Below are positions 43,988-52,782 of a stretch of DNA of 64,000 bases, piece after piece (position 1 is the first letter of the stretch; each line of letters starts with the position of its first letter). The stretch covers positions 246,154-310,153 of the forward strand of contig CAZPOV010000003.1 of NCBI GenBank assembly GCA_964588335.1. Reading direction: 5' to 3'. The DNA comes from JAGQZY01 sp964588335 (GTDB lineage: Bacteria > Bdellovibrionota > Bdellovibrionia > Bdellovibrionales > JAGQZY01). The position numbers and the translations under genes were made by a program. A model generated the notes under the pieces. The model was not told the origin of the DNA. It ran no database searches and was given only the letters and a program-made list of their open reading frames with translations.

Positions 43988-45792
43988 ACGCTCTTTATGT
44001 AGTTATCAACCAGAGCCTCAAGTGTTGGTAGCGGCACTGGCCCATTAGTCAAAACCGCTTCGTGGAACCGACGAATATCAAACTTGTCTCCTAAAGCCTG
44101 CTTAGCCTTTTCTCTCAACTCAAGAATCTTGAGCATCCCCACCATGTAGGCCGTGGCTTGACCGGGCATCACGATGTAACGATTGATTTGGCGAACGTTA
44201 TCATCATGATCACCTGGAAGATTTTTATCCAAGTAGGCAATGGCTTGTTCACGGGTCCATTTTTTGTGATGGATTCCGGTATCAACCACCAAACGACAGG
44301 CGCGAGTTAACTCCATGGAGAGGCGTCCAAAATCCGAGTAAGGGTCTTTGTAAAAGCCCATCTCCTTAGGGATACGCTCAGAGTACAAACCCCAACCTTC
44401 GATATAGGAGGTGTAGTGACCATAACGACGAAATTTAGGAACACTCTCGAGCTCTTGGGCAATTGATATTTGCATGTGATGCCCAGGAATACCTTCGTGA
44501 TAGGCCAAGGCCTCGGCCTCCCAAGTGGGCAAGGCTTTCATATTGTACAAATTGACGTAATAAGTGCCTGGGCGCTTTCCATCGGGTGTGGCATTTTGGT
44601 AAAAAGCCATGCCGGCTGATTTTTCCCGAAAAGGTTCGACGGCTTTGACAACGATATTGGCCTTGGGCTTCGTGATAAAAAGTGTGTCGAGCTTGCCGCG
44701 CATGGCATCGATGTAGGATTTGGCTTTTGTTAAGTACTTTTGCTTCCCCTTCGTGTTATCGGCGAACTGAAACTTTGCGCTTTGCATGTGGCGAAAAAAC
44801 GCCTGAAGATCACCTTTGAAGTTCACTTTTTTTGCAATGCCTCGCATTTCATCATGAATACGTTTTACATTTTTTAACCCCAGCTGATGGATCTCCTCGG
44901 GTCCTAAATCAAGTGTGGTCATTTTCTTTAAACGATAGCGATAAAACTCTTCGCCTTTCGGAAACTTCCACACACCATCTTTGGTTGTTGCCCGTTTTTC
45001 CTGTTTCTCTAAAAAACTGATAAGGTCGGCAAACCCTGGCCCTACCGACCCCAGGAGAGCCGCTTTGCCCTGCTCCATATAATCTTTTTGCTTCTGCTTG
45101 GAAAGCTTGAGGCCTTTAAGCTTGTCTTTGAAATCAGCAAACAGGGGCGAATCATTTTTCGAGGCCACAAAAGGATTGCCACTAATAATATTTTTGCTGT
45201 CTTCTATCACTTTGGGAAATACAAACCGCGGCGGAACCACACCTTTGGTCTCTGAGCGCATCAGACTGTTAATGATTTCACCAAAGACTCGATTAAACTG
45301 ATTGAGCCGACTGATGTAATTTTTTAAGTCCTGTTCATTTTCGACCTGATGCATGTTCATCATGAAACTGGGAAGACCACTTTGGATTCCGAACATTTGG
45401 TTGACCGGATAAACGTAATCTCGCCATTCATAGGCTTCGATCTCTTCTTTTAATTGGTGCTGGTACAGGTCGTAACTGAGTTGATCATCAGTCTTAAGCT
45501 GGTCACGATCAAAGCTTTGCAAAATATCCAGGTGCTTTTCAGCCTTATCTCTTTGCTTTTTCATAAAGTCTTGGGAGTACTGATTCAACTGACCTTGCTT
45601 TTTATCGACACCGAGATAGGTCATCTCCTCGGGCATGTCCTCTAAAAATGACTGAAAGCTCCATTCAAAGAAGGCATTGAGTTTTTCACCCTCGGTGTTA
45701 CCAGGGAAGTCGGGTCTCTGGTGAGCACAGGCGGTGAGCAAAGCCATCACTAGTGTTGCCAAAAAAACGGATTGCGATCGAACAAGAACCAT
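43984..45792 (-). CDS. DUF885 family lipoprotein, putative metallopeptidase
   Basis: A 602-residue lipoprotein (lipobox LTAC). The segment EALAYHEGIPGHHMQ around 430 and GHYTSYIEGWGLYSERI further on are the signature of the DUF885 family, where His and Glu residues form a gluzincin-like zinc site (HExxxGHH). Length is typical. These proteins are predicted zinc carboxypeptidases or aminopeptidases of the envelope. A strong AGGAGG precedes ATG 45792. It is translationally coupled to the AsmA-like gene, though no functional link is known to me. Confidence 0.88.
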   Translation of the reverse strand: MVLVRSQSVFLATLVMALLTACAHQRPDFPGNTEGEKLNAFFEWSFQSFLEDMPEEMTYLGVDKKQGQLNQYSQDFMKKQRDKAEKHLDILQSFDRDQLKTDDQLSYDLYQHQLKEEIEAYEWRDYVYPVNQMFGIQSGLPSFMMNMHQVENEQDLKNYISRLNQFNRVFGEIINSLMRSETKGVVPPRFVFPKVIEDSKNIISGNPFVASKNDSPLFADFKDKLKGLKLSKQKQKDYMEQGKAALLGSVGPGFADLISFLEKQEKRATTKDGVWKFPKGEEFYRYRLKKMTTLDLGPEEIHQLGLKNVKRIHDEMRGIAKKVNFKGDLQAFFRHMQSAKFQFADNTKGKQKYLTKAKSYIDAMRGKLDTLFITKPKANIVVKAVEPFREKSAGMAFYQNATPDGKRPGTYYVNLYNMKALPTWEAEALAYHEGIPGHHMQISIAQELESVPKFRRYGHYTSYIEGWGLYSERIPKEMGFYKDPYSDFGRLSMELTRACRLVVDTGIHHKKWTREQAIAYLDKNLPGDHDDNVRQINRYIVMPGQATAYMVGMLKILELREKAKQALGDKFDIRRFHEAVLTNGPVPLPTLEALVDNYIKSV

Positions 45793-45927
45793 GAAGCCTC
45801 CTAAAAAGAGCAGCGGTCATGCTACCTTAGAAGGTTGAGTGAAGCCACGAATAGCCCGTTCCGTCATTAAGCGAATTGTGGACACCTGGACGGGATTCTG
45901 GCAATCTAGCCGCCTTAGGAGAGCCTT

Positions 45928-46173
45928 ATGATTGAGATGAAAAATGTGGATGATCTGCGCAACTCCATCCAGGGGATCGTGGTTAAGGATTACGGTGACT
46001 TTAAACGCAAAACGGTCACTTATCTGAATCGCTTCAGCGAGCTCAACTCGCTTAATGACGATCAAATCAAACATTTGCAGTTTTTAAAATGGTACATCCA
46101 GTTTCACCCGAACTACCAGCTGGCAGAAACCAAACAATGGACGCTCAATCAAATTGAAAAATTCAGACAGTAA
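45928..46173 (+). CDS. Small helical hypothetical protein
   Basis: An 81-residue protein with good ribosome-binding site TTAGGAG before ATG 45928. It is soluble, mostly helical, with no cysteine, and ends KQWTLNQIEKFRQ. No family is recognised. The next gene starts inside it at TTG 46154, overlapping by 20 bases in another frame, so the two are probably coupled. It is divergent from the DUF885 gene. Confidence 0.6.
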   Translation: MIEMKNVDDLRNSIQGIVVKDYGDFKRKTVTYLNRFSELNSLNDDQIKHLQFLKWYIQFHPNYQLAETKQWTLNQIEKFRQ

Positions 46174-46822
46174 GAAGTGGACCCTTTCTCTTTTCGCTAC
46201 TTTTCTGATTCCACTGGGCCCTTCTGAGCGCTGGAAAAACTACACCTTTAGCGATATCAAACCCAACAAGGTGACGTTCTCAGAAGAAGCGGTCACCCTG
46301 ATGGTCAACCATTCGGCATCGCCCCTACTTTACAATTTACCCGAAACTTTGGACACAACATCGGTCCAGGTCAAAGCCACCTTAAAAGACTCTCTGCAGC
46401 CTCTGCCACAGGGAGCCCAACAGGGTGAGAAAAACTATGATGATTTCATTTTGCGAGTCGGCTTGATTTTAAAAGGTGACGATCGACTCAGTTGGCTGCA
46501 GCGCCGGGTCGCACCCGCTTGGTTGATCGAAATGGAAAAACAACTTCCAGAAGACATCGGTATCGACAAGGTTTTATTTTACACCACCTGTCGCCAGAAA
46601 CAGCTTGTTAACAAAAAACGCAACCATTTCCTAAGCTCGAAGCTTGAGGAAAAATGCGTCACTCTACTCGACGGTACCGGGGAGTTTGAGATATCTGTTA
46701 ATCTCGAAAAGCCTAAGAAAGTTGTCGGGATTTGGCTGGCCAGTGATGGTGATGATTTAAAGCAAAAGTTTCAACTGCAGATTCACAAAATCGAGCTCAA
46801 TTACAGTAAAAAATCATTGTAA
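46154..46822 (+). CDS. Hypothetical protein, DUF3047-like
   Basis: A 222-residue protein starting at TTG 46154, inside the preceding gene. The N-terminus (residues 8-24) is hydrophobic and may be a signal sequence, without a clear cleavage site. The body, with WKNYTFSDIKPNKVTFSEE, a middle YDDFILRVGLIL and a late KKVVGIWLASDGDDLKQKFQLQIHKIEL, recalls the beta-sandwich plan of DUF3047 proteins, but the similarity is weak and I am not sure. It overlaps the end of a convergent small lipoprotein gene by 26 bases. Confidence 0.6.
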   Translation: MKNSDSKKWTLSLFATFLIPLGPSERWKNYTFSDIKPNKVTFSEEAVTLMVNHSASPLLYNLPETLDTTSVQVKATLKDSLQPLPQGAQQGEKNYDDFILRVGLILKGDDRLSWLQRRVAPAWLIEMEKQLPEDIGIDKVLFYTTCRQKQLVNKKRNHFLSSKLEEKCVTLLDGTGEFEISVNLEKPKKVVGIWLASDGDDLKQKFQLQIHKIELNYSKKSL

Positions 46823-47045
46823 ATTCTTTGTAGGTCCCATGGGGACCTCCGGTTTTATCGATGCGCGTGCTGCGAGACACTTGGTATCCACTGGGACAAT
46901 GGTGTCGAGCTTTCAAATGACACTGTTGCAACCAGTACTTGCAAACCACAGTCTGCAGAGGGGGGCGGTCAGCCCGTGGATCATTGCTCGAACAAGATAT
47001 CCACAAACCACTGCAACATAATAAAATCACCCATAAACGAATCAC
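46797..47045 (-). CDS. Small cysteine-rich lipoprotein
   Basis: An 82-residue protein with a hydrophobic signal and lipobox WISC. The mature part has a pattern of cysteines (VVCKYWLQQCHLKARHHCP, FYC) with the motif CPSGYQV. I recognise the style of small exported proteins of this group but no named family. The GTG start at 47045 has no clear ribosome-binding site, so the exact start is uncertain. Its end overlaps the convergent gene at 46822 by 26 bases. A plus-strand frame over the same bases looks non-coding. Confidence 0.6.
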   Translation of the reverse strand: MIRLWVILLCCSGLWISCSSNDPRADRPPLQTVVCKYWLQQCHLKARHHCPSGYQVSRSTRIDKTGGPHGTYKEFTMIFYCN

Positions 47046-47081
47046 ATAACAATAATAGCTAAGCTTTCTTTAAAAAACAAA

Positions 47082-47498
47082 TCAATCGACTTTTTGTCGC
47101 CATTTCTTTTTATCACCTTTTTGCTTTTTCTCTTTAATTCGCTTTTCGATAGATGAACGTGATGGCTTTGTTTTTTTTCGAACTTTAGGACGAGTCAATG
47201 CCGACTCCAAAGAATCACATAAGTTTTGGAAACACGCTTTTTGATTGGCCGGACGCGTCCGGTATTGATCGCTGTAAAACAACAGTTGCCCACTTTTATT
47301 GATCCGATTCTTTAACTTATTCTCGATCAAAGATTTTTGATTTTGATTGAAGACTGTTGAATCGGCAAGAGCCCAGAACAACTCGACTCGGGTTTCGGTT
47401 TTGTTAACCTTTTGCCCGCCCGGCCCAGAACTTCTTGAATAGGAATAATCGACTTCGGTTTCGAGTTTATTTTTTTTGCGATCTGACAGCTTGTACAT
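47082..47498 (-). CDS. arfB: Peptide chain release factor-like ribosome rescue protein
   Basis: A 138-residue protein with the catalytic GGQ motif in SGPGGQKVNK, the loop that triggers peptidyl-tRNA hydrolysis, and a lysine/arginine-rich C-terminal tail (KVRKKTKPSRSSIEKRIKEKKQKGDKKKW) as in ArfB/YaeJ. The tail enters the empty mRNA channel of stalled ribosomes. There are no stop-codon recognition domains. The length agrees with ArfB. The start is ATG at 47498. It lies 9 bases downstream of the EamA gene on the same strand. Confidence 0.93.
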   Translation of the reverse strand: MYKLSDRKKNKLETEVDYSYSRSSGPGGQKVNKTETRVELFWALADSTVFNQNQKSLIENKLKNRINKSGQLLFYSDQYRTRPANQKACFQNLCDSLESALTRPKVRKKTKPSRSSIEKRIKEKKQKGDKKKWRQKVD

Positions 47499-47506
47499 AT
47501 CTTATG

Positions 47507-48373
47507 TTAACGGATTTTACCAAAAAAGGCGAACCGACCTGACTTTCTTCGTGTCACAACAAAGTTCCCACACAGACACAAAAAGATGATAAAAACCCCG
47601 ATAAACTGAAGCCCACTTAATTTTTCATTAAAGATCACCCAGCCAAAGACAATTCCCCATAGCAATCCAGTGTAATTGAAAACCATGATATTTGAGGCCT
47701 TTTCCAATTGGTAAGCCACGGTCATAAAATACTGGGCCAAAACTGTTGTTAAACCAATCGCCAATAAAAAAAGCCAATCCGTTGATTGCGGCGGCACCCA
47801 TTGATAAAGAGCCACCGGCCCGACAATGGGAAGTGTGACCAAGGGAAAGAAGAAAATGACCGTCATCGCCGCATCGGTGCGACGAAGCTCGCGAACGACG
47901 GTGTAAGTGATGGCGGCAAACAGAGCCGCAGCCAAACCAACACCAATCCAAATCCAGGGAACCGGCTCGACCCCACCCCGAATCAAGACGACTCCCATGA
48001 ATGCTAAAACCAAAAAAAACCACTGAATGGGACTGGCTTTTTCATGCAAATAAAAGTGCGCAATGACAACAGTAAAAATCGGAGTCAGGTTGATTAGAGT
48101 GGTCGCAATAGCCAGAGGCGTATTCTGGATACATATAAAAAGACAGACCAAAGCAATACTCCCAAAGAATCCACGCGCAAAAAGAAGTTTAGTATTATTG
48201 CCTCGCACGCCCCGCCCCTGCTGCAACAAAATAAACCCACTAACAATCAATGTTATCAATTGCCGGAAAGTCACGATTTCGGTGGCTGGAAGGTGAGAGA
48301 GAAACTTCACTCCAATGTTAATAGAGGCATACAGAAAGGTCGCAATGATCAGAAAAGGCACGGCGCGAGACAT
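47507..48373 (-). CDS. EamA/DMT-family transporter
   Basis: A 288-residue transporter of ten helices and two EamA repeats (LLFARGFFGSIALVCLFICI in the first, LEKASNIMVFNYTGLLWGIVFGWVIF in the second), ending in a basic tail. Drug/metabolite transporters of this kind export small molecules; the substrate is unknown. I choose ATG 48373; a GTG at 48409, inside a perfect palindrome and with AGGGG about ten bases upstream, would add 12 residues. It is divergent from the ferredoxin gene, and the palindrome lies between them. Confidence 0.85.
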   Translation of the reverse strand: MSRAVPFLIIATFLYASINIGVKFLSHLPATEIVTFRQLITLIVSGFILLQQGRGVRGNNTKLLFARGFFGSIALVCLFICIQNTPLAIATTLINLTPIFTVVIAHFYLHEKASPIQWFFLVLAFMGVVLIRGGVEPVPWIWIGVGLAAALFAAITYTVVRELRRTDAAMTVIFFFPLVTLPIVGPVALYQWVPPQSTDWLFLLAIGLTTVLAQYFMTVAYQLEKASNIMVFNYTGLLWGIVFGWVIFNEKLSGLQFIGVFIIFLCLCGNFVVTRRKSGRFAFFGKIR

Positions 48374-48398
48374 CCGAGCATAAGAACATAGAAAACCT

Positions 48399-48440
48399 TT
48401 TAAATGCACCTTGTTAAGCCCCTAACAAGGTGCATTTAAA
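48399..48440. promoter_or_regulatory. Perfect 18-bp-arm palindrome between divergent genes
   Basis: TTTAAATGCACCTTGTTA (48399-48416), loop AGCCCC and TAACAAGGTGCATTTAAA (48423-48440) form a perfect inverted repeat. Both arms contain a GTG CAT TTA AA reading start on their own strand. No long T-run follows on either strand. It is most likely an operator or a leader hairpin shared by the EamA gene and the ferredoxin gene. Confidence 0.65.
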
Positions 48441-48492
48441 GACTTTTTCATCTAAAAAAGGGGTTCGTTTTACAAATTTCGAGAGGTTCAAA

Positions 48493-48771
48493 TTGGGAAA
48501 AGAAGTCACGATCGAACTTTATGGAGAAGTTTCTACCTTTGAAATCGAAGATGACGAGTCCATCTTGGATGGCGCTCTTCGCAATGACATCGATGCGCCC
48601 TACGCCTGCATGTCTGGGACCTGCAACTCCTGTCAGGCCAAAATTATTGAGGGTGAAGTAAAAATGGAAGATGCTGATGCATTAACTGAAGACGAGATCG
48701 AAGCCGGTGAGATTTTAACTTGCTGTTCTTACCCGACCACTGAAAAGTTAAAAGTCCAATATCCTGATTGA
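48493..48771 (+). CDS. 2Fe-2S ferredoxin
   Basis: A 92-residue plant-type ferredoxin from TTG 48493, preceded by GAGAGG at good spacing; a GTG at 48430 within the palindrome would give 113 residues. The cluster ligands are CMSGTCNSC (CX4CX2C) and a fourth cysteine about 35 residues later in ILTCCSYP, where an extra cysteine lies next to it. The sequence resembles the C-terminal ferredoxin domain of PaaE-like reductases, but stands alone. The redox partner is unknown. The gene is divergent from the transporter and shares the palindrome. Confidence 0.88.
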   Translation: MGKEVTIELYGEVSTFEIEDDESILDGALRNDIDAPYACMSGTCNSCQAKIIEGEVKMEDADALTEDEIEAGEILTCCSYPTTEKLKVQYPD

Positions 48772-48777
48772 GAAATT

Positions 48778-48803
48778 AAGCCACCTGCTGGGGCTTTATT
48801 TTT
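48778..48803 (+). terminator. Weak terminator after the ferredoxin gene
   Basis: AAGCC (48778-48782) and GGCTT (48792-48796) form a 5-base stem with a 9-base loop, followed by TATTTTT. It lies just after the ferredoxin stop. Confidence 0.45.
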
Positions 48804-48983
48804 CCACCTTTGGTTGGTACTGCGACCGGTGTCTGACTCTAGGAACGATGGGTCTGAAAAGTTGGCAAATCTTTTGTTTCATCGCCCCCAAGAGAGACCC
48901 CCATTTTTTCGTTGTTTTGCGGATAAAGACTTTTCGGTCAAACCCGTCATTTCATGATCGCTTTGAGGAAATAAAATTTTCTC

Positions 48984-49017
48984 AAAAAAAAACACCGCTC
49001 GGAGGCGGTGTTTTTTT
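48984..49017. terminator. Bidirectional terminator
   Basis: CACCGC (48993-48998), loop TCGGAG and GCGGTG (49005-49010) with a run of A before and seven T after. It serves the minus-strand FKBP gene ending at 49042 and also any transcript from the ferredoxin side. Confidence 0.75.
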
Positions 49018-49041
49018 AAACTAAAAAGTCCGTCAATAGAC

Positions 49042-49764
49042 TTATTTGGTTTTTTTGTTCTTGTCTTGGGTGTCGTCTTTAACGATTTCAAGCAATTCCA
49101 CTTCAAATTTCAAAGCCGCTCCTGGTGGAATTTTAGGTGGTGCACCACGATCGCCGTAAGCGATTTCAGGTGGACAGTAAAGTTCAGCTTTTCCGCCGAC
49201 TTTCATTTTTTGAACACCTTCATTCCAACATTTAATCACACGATCCAAACGGAAAGTGGCGGGTTGTTTTCTTTCTTTTGTTGAGTCAAAAACCTCACCG
49301 CTACGAAGAGTTCCGTGATAGTTCACTTTCACTCGGTCAGTGGCTTTTGGGCTTTCTCCAGAACCTTCTTCAGTGGAAACGATGATTAAACCCGAGTCGG
49401 TTTTTTCGGCTTTATCCATTCCCGCTGCTTTTTCTAAAAAGGCGGTGGCCTCTTTTTTCTCTTTGTCGGCAAAAGCTTTTTGACGGTTGCGGATCAGGTC
49501 GCCCACTTTCGAAAGAAATTCGCGAGGTTCAACTTTTGGTTCAGTTCCTTCGGAGGAACCATCATCAATACCCATCTTAAGAACGGCCATTTCTTTTTTA
49601 CTGAGATCCAAAGTCTTTAACTTTGTTCCCATATCAACGCCAATAGCGTAAATGGTTTTATCATCGTCACTATCCAAAGAGGGTTTTGGGCCGGCGCCCA
49701 TTTTGTTACAAGCTGTCAAAGCTACAAATCCAAATGCAGCCAAGAGAACGATAATTTGTTTCAT
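49042..49764 (-). CDS. FKBP-type peptidyl-prolyl isomerase lipoprotein
   Basis: A 240-residue lipoprotein from ATG 49764, preceded by AAGGAG (a longer frame to 49866 is unlikely). Lipobox LTAC is followed by a helical dimerisation region of the FkpA/Mip type (IYAIGVDMGTKLKTLDLS, KVGDLIRNRQKAFADKEKKEA) and the FKBP domain with VKVNYHGTLRSGEVFDSTKER, IKCWNEGVQKMKVGGKAELYCPPEIAYG and PGAALKFEVELLEI. These are the usual active-site residues. It probably folds proteins in the periplasm. The C-terminus is lysine-rich. The upstream MFS gene is divergent. Confidence 0.92.
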   Translation of the reverse strand: MKQIIVLLAAFGFVALTACNKMGAGPKPSLDSDDDKTIYAIGVDMGTKLKTLDLSKKEMAVLKMGIDDGSSEGTEPKVEPREFLSKVGDLIRNRQKAFADKEKKEATAFLEKAAGMDKAEKTDSGLIIVSTEEGSGESPKATDRVKVNYHGTLRSGEVFDSTKERKQPATFRLDRVIKCWNEGVQKMKVGGKAELYCPPEIAYGDRGAPPKIPPGAALKFEVELLEIVKDDTQDKNKKTK

Positions 49765-49901
49765 TCGGTCACTCCTTATGTATAAACATCTATGAACTAC
49801 TCGATGATGACTTGGTTTTATAGGGATTTCACTCACTAACGCATCGCACTTTTCATCAGAGTTCATGACTCTAGGCCGAATCAGGACAATATTCCTCAGT
49901 C

Positions 49902-51149
49902 ATGAAACCAAAAATGACAAAAGAGGTCTGGAGTTGGGCCTTCTACGACTGGGCCAATTCCGCCTTTGCCACCACTGTTGCGGCGGCCTTCTTCCCGATT
50001 TTTTTTAAAAAATATTGGGCCTCTCATCTCTCTGCCACCGAAAGCACTTTTTACCTTGGTAGCACAATGTCACTGGCGGCTCTGCTGTTCGCGGCTTCTG
50101 CTCCTTTACTAGGCAGTTTTGCCGATTTGTATGGCTGGGCGAAAAAAGGCTTAGTCCTGTTTGCCAGCCTTGGAAGCTTCTGCTGCTTGCTGTTTTATTG
50201 GATCCCGGAGTCCCATTGGGTGATGGCTCTTACCGTTTACGGCATCGCATGGATCGGGTTTTCTGGAGGAAACCTTTTTTACGATTCCTTGATTTTTTGC
50301 GTCAGCGACAACAAAACCATGAACTGGGTGAGTTGCCTGGGTTACGGTCTGGGATACCTTGGAGGCGGGCTGCTGGTGGTGGTCAATGCCCTTATGGTGA
50401 CCAAGCCCGAGTTGTTTGGGTTGGCGAATGCAGTCGCCGGGGTCAAATGGGCTTTTGTGTCTGTGGGAGTCTGGTGGTTTGTCTTCAGCCTGCCTTTGAT
50501 CTTTTTTGTTAGGGAAAGAAAGCCCGTGGCGCGCCAGGTTTCGCTGTTGGCCGGCTTCCAGGAAGTTTATCAAACTTTGTTAAGAATAAAATCCCATCGC
50601 AATTTGGTTTTGTTTTTGATCGCTTATTTTTTCTATATCGATGGTGTTCACACTATTTTTAAAATGGCGGTGGATTTTGCCCTGTCTATTAATCTGCAAT
50701 CGGCAGATCTGATCAAAGCCATCGTCATTGTGCAGTTTGTGGGTTTTCCTGCGACTCTGGTTTTTAGTCAGTTAGCCAAACTCACCGGCACAAAAGCGGG
50801 AATTCTTTGCGGAATTTTTATCTACGGGTTGATCTGTCTGATGGGAGCGTTCATTTCAACGGCGACTCACTTTTACATCCTCGCCATTGTTTTAGGGTTG
50901 GTGCAAGGAGGCGTGCAGGCGCTCAGCCGTTCTCTGTATGCGCAATTGATTCCAGAGGAAAAACACTCCACCGAGTTTTTTGGATTCTACAACATGTTCG
51001 GAAAGTTCTCGGCCGTTCTCGGCCCTTTTCTTGTTGGCATGACCAGTCTTCTGGCCGACAACTCTCGCTTGTCATTGCTCGCCATCGTTGTCCTGTTTAT
51101 CATTGGTGGGGTTTTACTGTTAAAGGTTCAAGAGCCTGAGACGACCTAA
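49902..51149 (+). CDS. UMF1-family MFS transporter (Atg22-like)
   Basis: A 415-residue membrane protein with twelve predicted helices. The N-terminus WSWAFYDWANSAFATTVAAAFFPIFF is the hallmark of the UMF1 family, related to yeast Atg22 amino-acid effluxers; FYNMFGKFSAVLGPF near the C-terminus is a second signature. It probably exports amino acids or small solutes. The start is ATG at 49902. It is divergent from the FKBP gene, sharing a short promoter region with the dyad AGAGTTCATGACTCT at 49858-49872. Confidence 0.9.
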   Translation: MKPKMTKEVWSWAFYDWANSAFATTVAAAFFPIFFKKYWASHLSATESTFYLGSTMSLAALLFAASAPLLGSFADLYGWAKKGLVLFASLGSFCCLLFYWIPESHWVMALTVYGIAWIGFSGGNLFYDSLIFCVSDNKTMNWVSCLGYGLGYLGGGLLVVVNALMVTKPELFGLANAVAGVKWAFVSVGVWWFVFSLPLIFFVRERKPVARQVSLLAGFQEVYQTLLRIKSHRNLVLFLIAYFFYIDGVHTIFKMAVDFALSINLQSADLIKAIVIVQFVGFPATLVFSQLAKLTGTKAGILCGIFIYGLICLMGAFISTATHFYILAIVLGLVQGGVQALSRSLYAQLIPEEKHSTEFFGFYNMFGKFSAVLGPFLVGMTSLLADNSRLSLLAIVVLFIIGGVLLLKVQEPETT

Positions 51150-51283
51150 TGTTTTTGATTGAGAAGCCCTTTTTCAAAACATAATCGGGGCCTCTTGACC
51201 AGTCCCCACCGGCTCCGGTTGAATTCCGTTCTATTTTGAGACCCCCCTTTATTTTCTAACCTTTTAGCCGATAAGACCAAAGT

Positions 51284-52000
51284 ATGGGGCGTAGAAATCA
51301 ACTGATCCTTATTATGGCTTTCCCACTTCTGGTGACCTACAACAATTGCAGCCGGAGCACGGGCAATTTAGGAGGCGGATCAGCCTCCAGTTCCATCGGT
51401 GCCAGTGGCAGTCGCTTTGTAGGCTCCCTCAGTCTTGAACACTTCAGTTCGACACCCAACTGCTCGCTCGAATGGCATGCTCCCACGGAACAATTGAATC
51501 TCGATGGCGATAAACAGTCGGCACAGCTGCTATGGCATCGCTGCAACGACGAAGGTCAAGCCGGAGTGGTTTTCGACCAAATTCAGGGCCACTCTTACAA
51601 TCCTTATTTGGCTTATTATAAAGATCAAGTCTACGCCAGCTCAGAATTGCACCAAGGAATGAGCGACCATGTCTACTATGCCGAGTATTGCTACAACAAA
51701 ACTTTGCAAATGGACTTCACGATTCAATATTTGCTTATCGACATACCAGGAAGTTCGGTGCCGCTGAGGGATTGGGTTGGTATTATTGTGCAAGGCCCGG
51801 AGGCCGAATACCCTGGCTTGTACTTTAACGGCGGATACCTTGAAACCGACGTCGACGGTAACAAGTATTTTGCAACCGACAACGAAGCCTACACAATCGA
51901 AATTTTTGCCGACGACAGCGGCGGTCAGAAGCGCGCTGTAATGACTCGTGCCAACGGTCGCAGCATCTCTTTTAATTGTTGGTTTGATTCTACGCCGTAA
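51284..52000 (+). CDS. Hypothetical lipoprotein
   Basis: A 238-residue lipoprotein with lipobox YNNC (Cys22), followed by a glycine- and serine-rich tether (GNLGGGSASSS). The mature domain is beta-rich, with several tyrosines and cysteines that may pair (TPNCSLEW, HRCNDEG, EYCYNK, FNCWFD). No known family is recognised. It sits 17 bases before the thymidine kinase region on the same strand, but nothing ties it to that gene. Confidence 0.68.
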   Translation: MGRRNQLILIMAFPLLVTYNNCSRSTGNLGGGSASSSIGASGSRFVGSLSLEHFSSTPNCSLEWHAPTEQLNLDGDKQSAQLLWHRCNDEGQAGVVFDQIQGHSYNPYLAYYKDQVYASSELHQGMSDHVYYAEYCYNKTLQMDFTIQYLLIDIPGSSVPLRDWVGIIVQGPEAEYPGLYFNGGYLETDVDGNKYFATDNEAYTIEIFADDSGGQKRAVMTRANGRSISFNCWFDSTP

Positions 52001-52068
52001 CCCTTTTTTCTCCTTGCTTGCGAAAAAAGTTTTTTGATAGCCTGGTTCCTCGCTATTGGGGGGATTCA

Positions 52069-52680
52069 GTGGATCATGCTTTTACCAAACTTAGACCGGG
52101 TTGTATTGAGGTGATTTGCGGTTGTATGTACAGCGGAAAAACCGAAGAACTTATCCGCCAAATACGACGATGTGAGTTCGCCAAACAGGATTATTTAACC
52201 TTCAAACCAGAAGTCGACACAAGATACTCTGAAGACGATATTGTTTCTCACAATAACGAGAGTCTTCGATCCATTGTGATTGCAAACTCCAAAGAGATTT
52301 ACAAACATGTTGAGCACACCACCCGAGTGATCGGCATTGACGAAGCACAGTTTTTTGATCCTGAGATTGTTGAAGTGGCAACCAAGCTGGCCCAACACGG
52401 GCGACGGGTCATCATTGCCGGTCTGGACACTGACTGGCGCGGACAACCTTTTGGTCCCATGGCTGATCTGCTCGCTGTCGCTGACATCATTCGCAAACAG
52501 TATGCCATCTGTGTGCAATGCGGAGAATCGGCAACGCGAACTCAGCGCCTTGTTGCTGACGACAGTGAGGTTCTGGTGGGCTCATTTAAGATGTATGAAG
52601 CCCGCTGTCGGGATCACTTCGATCCAGATCTCTCAGTTCGTCTATCGACGCCGAAAACGCCCTCCATTCACCCCCGATAA
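52069..52680 (+). CDS. tdk: Thymidine kinase
   Basis: A 203-residue enzyme of the TK1-like type, which phosphorylates thymidine for salvage. The P-loop is CGCMYSGKTEE, with DEAQFF as the Walker B/catalytic region and TDWRGQPFGPM as the thymidine loop. Zinc cysteines occur in VQCGESATRTQR and YEARCRDHF. I choose GTG 52069, which has GGGGGGA upstream and gives the usual short lead before IEVICG; TTG 52018 would add 17 residues. Salvage would let the cell use thymidine released from DNA by the exported nucleases. Confidence 0.93.
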   Translation: MDHAFTKLRPGCIEVICGCMYSGKTEELIRQIRRCEFAKQDYLTFKPEVDTRYSEDDIVSHNNESLRSIVIANSKEIYKHVEHTTRVIGIDEAQFFDPEIVEVATKLAQHGRRVIIAGLDTDWRGQPFGPMADLLAVADIIRKQYAICVQCGESATRTQRLVADDSEVLVGSFKMYEARCRDHFDPDLSVRLSTPKTPSIHPR

Positions 52681-52782
52681 TCGACTCGCCTGAAAAACTC
52701 TTCCTGCGTCGCAGGAGGAGACCTTGCCGATTGTTAAGGAATTTGTAAAGCTTAGGAAATAGCATTTCATCCGAGGAGTCCC

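Noticed and set aside
46839..47021. Plus-strand open frame of 60 codons over the small lipoprotein gene
   Set aside because: No ribosome-binding site or signal, and the opposite strand has a clear lipoprotein with cysteine pattern.
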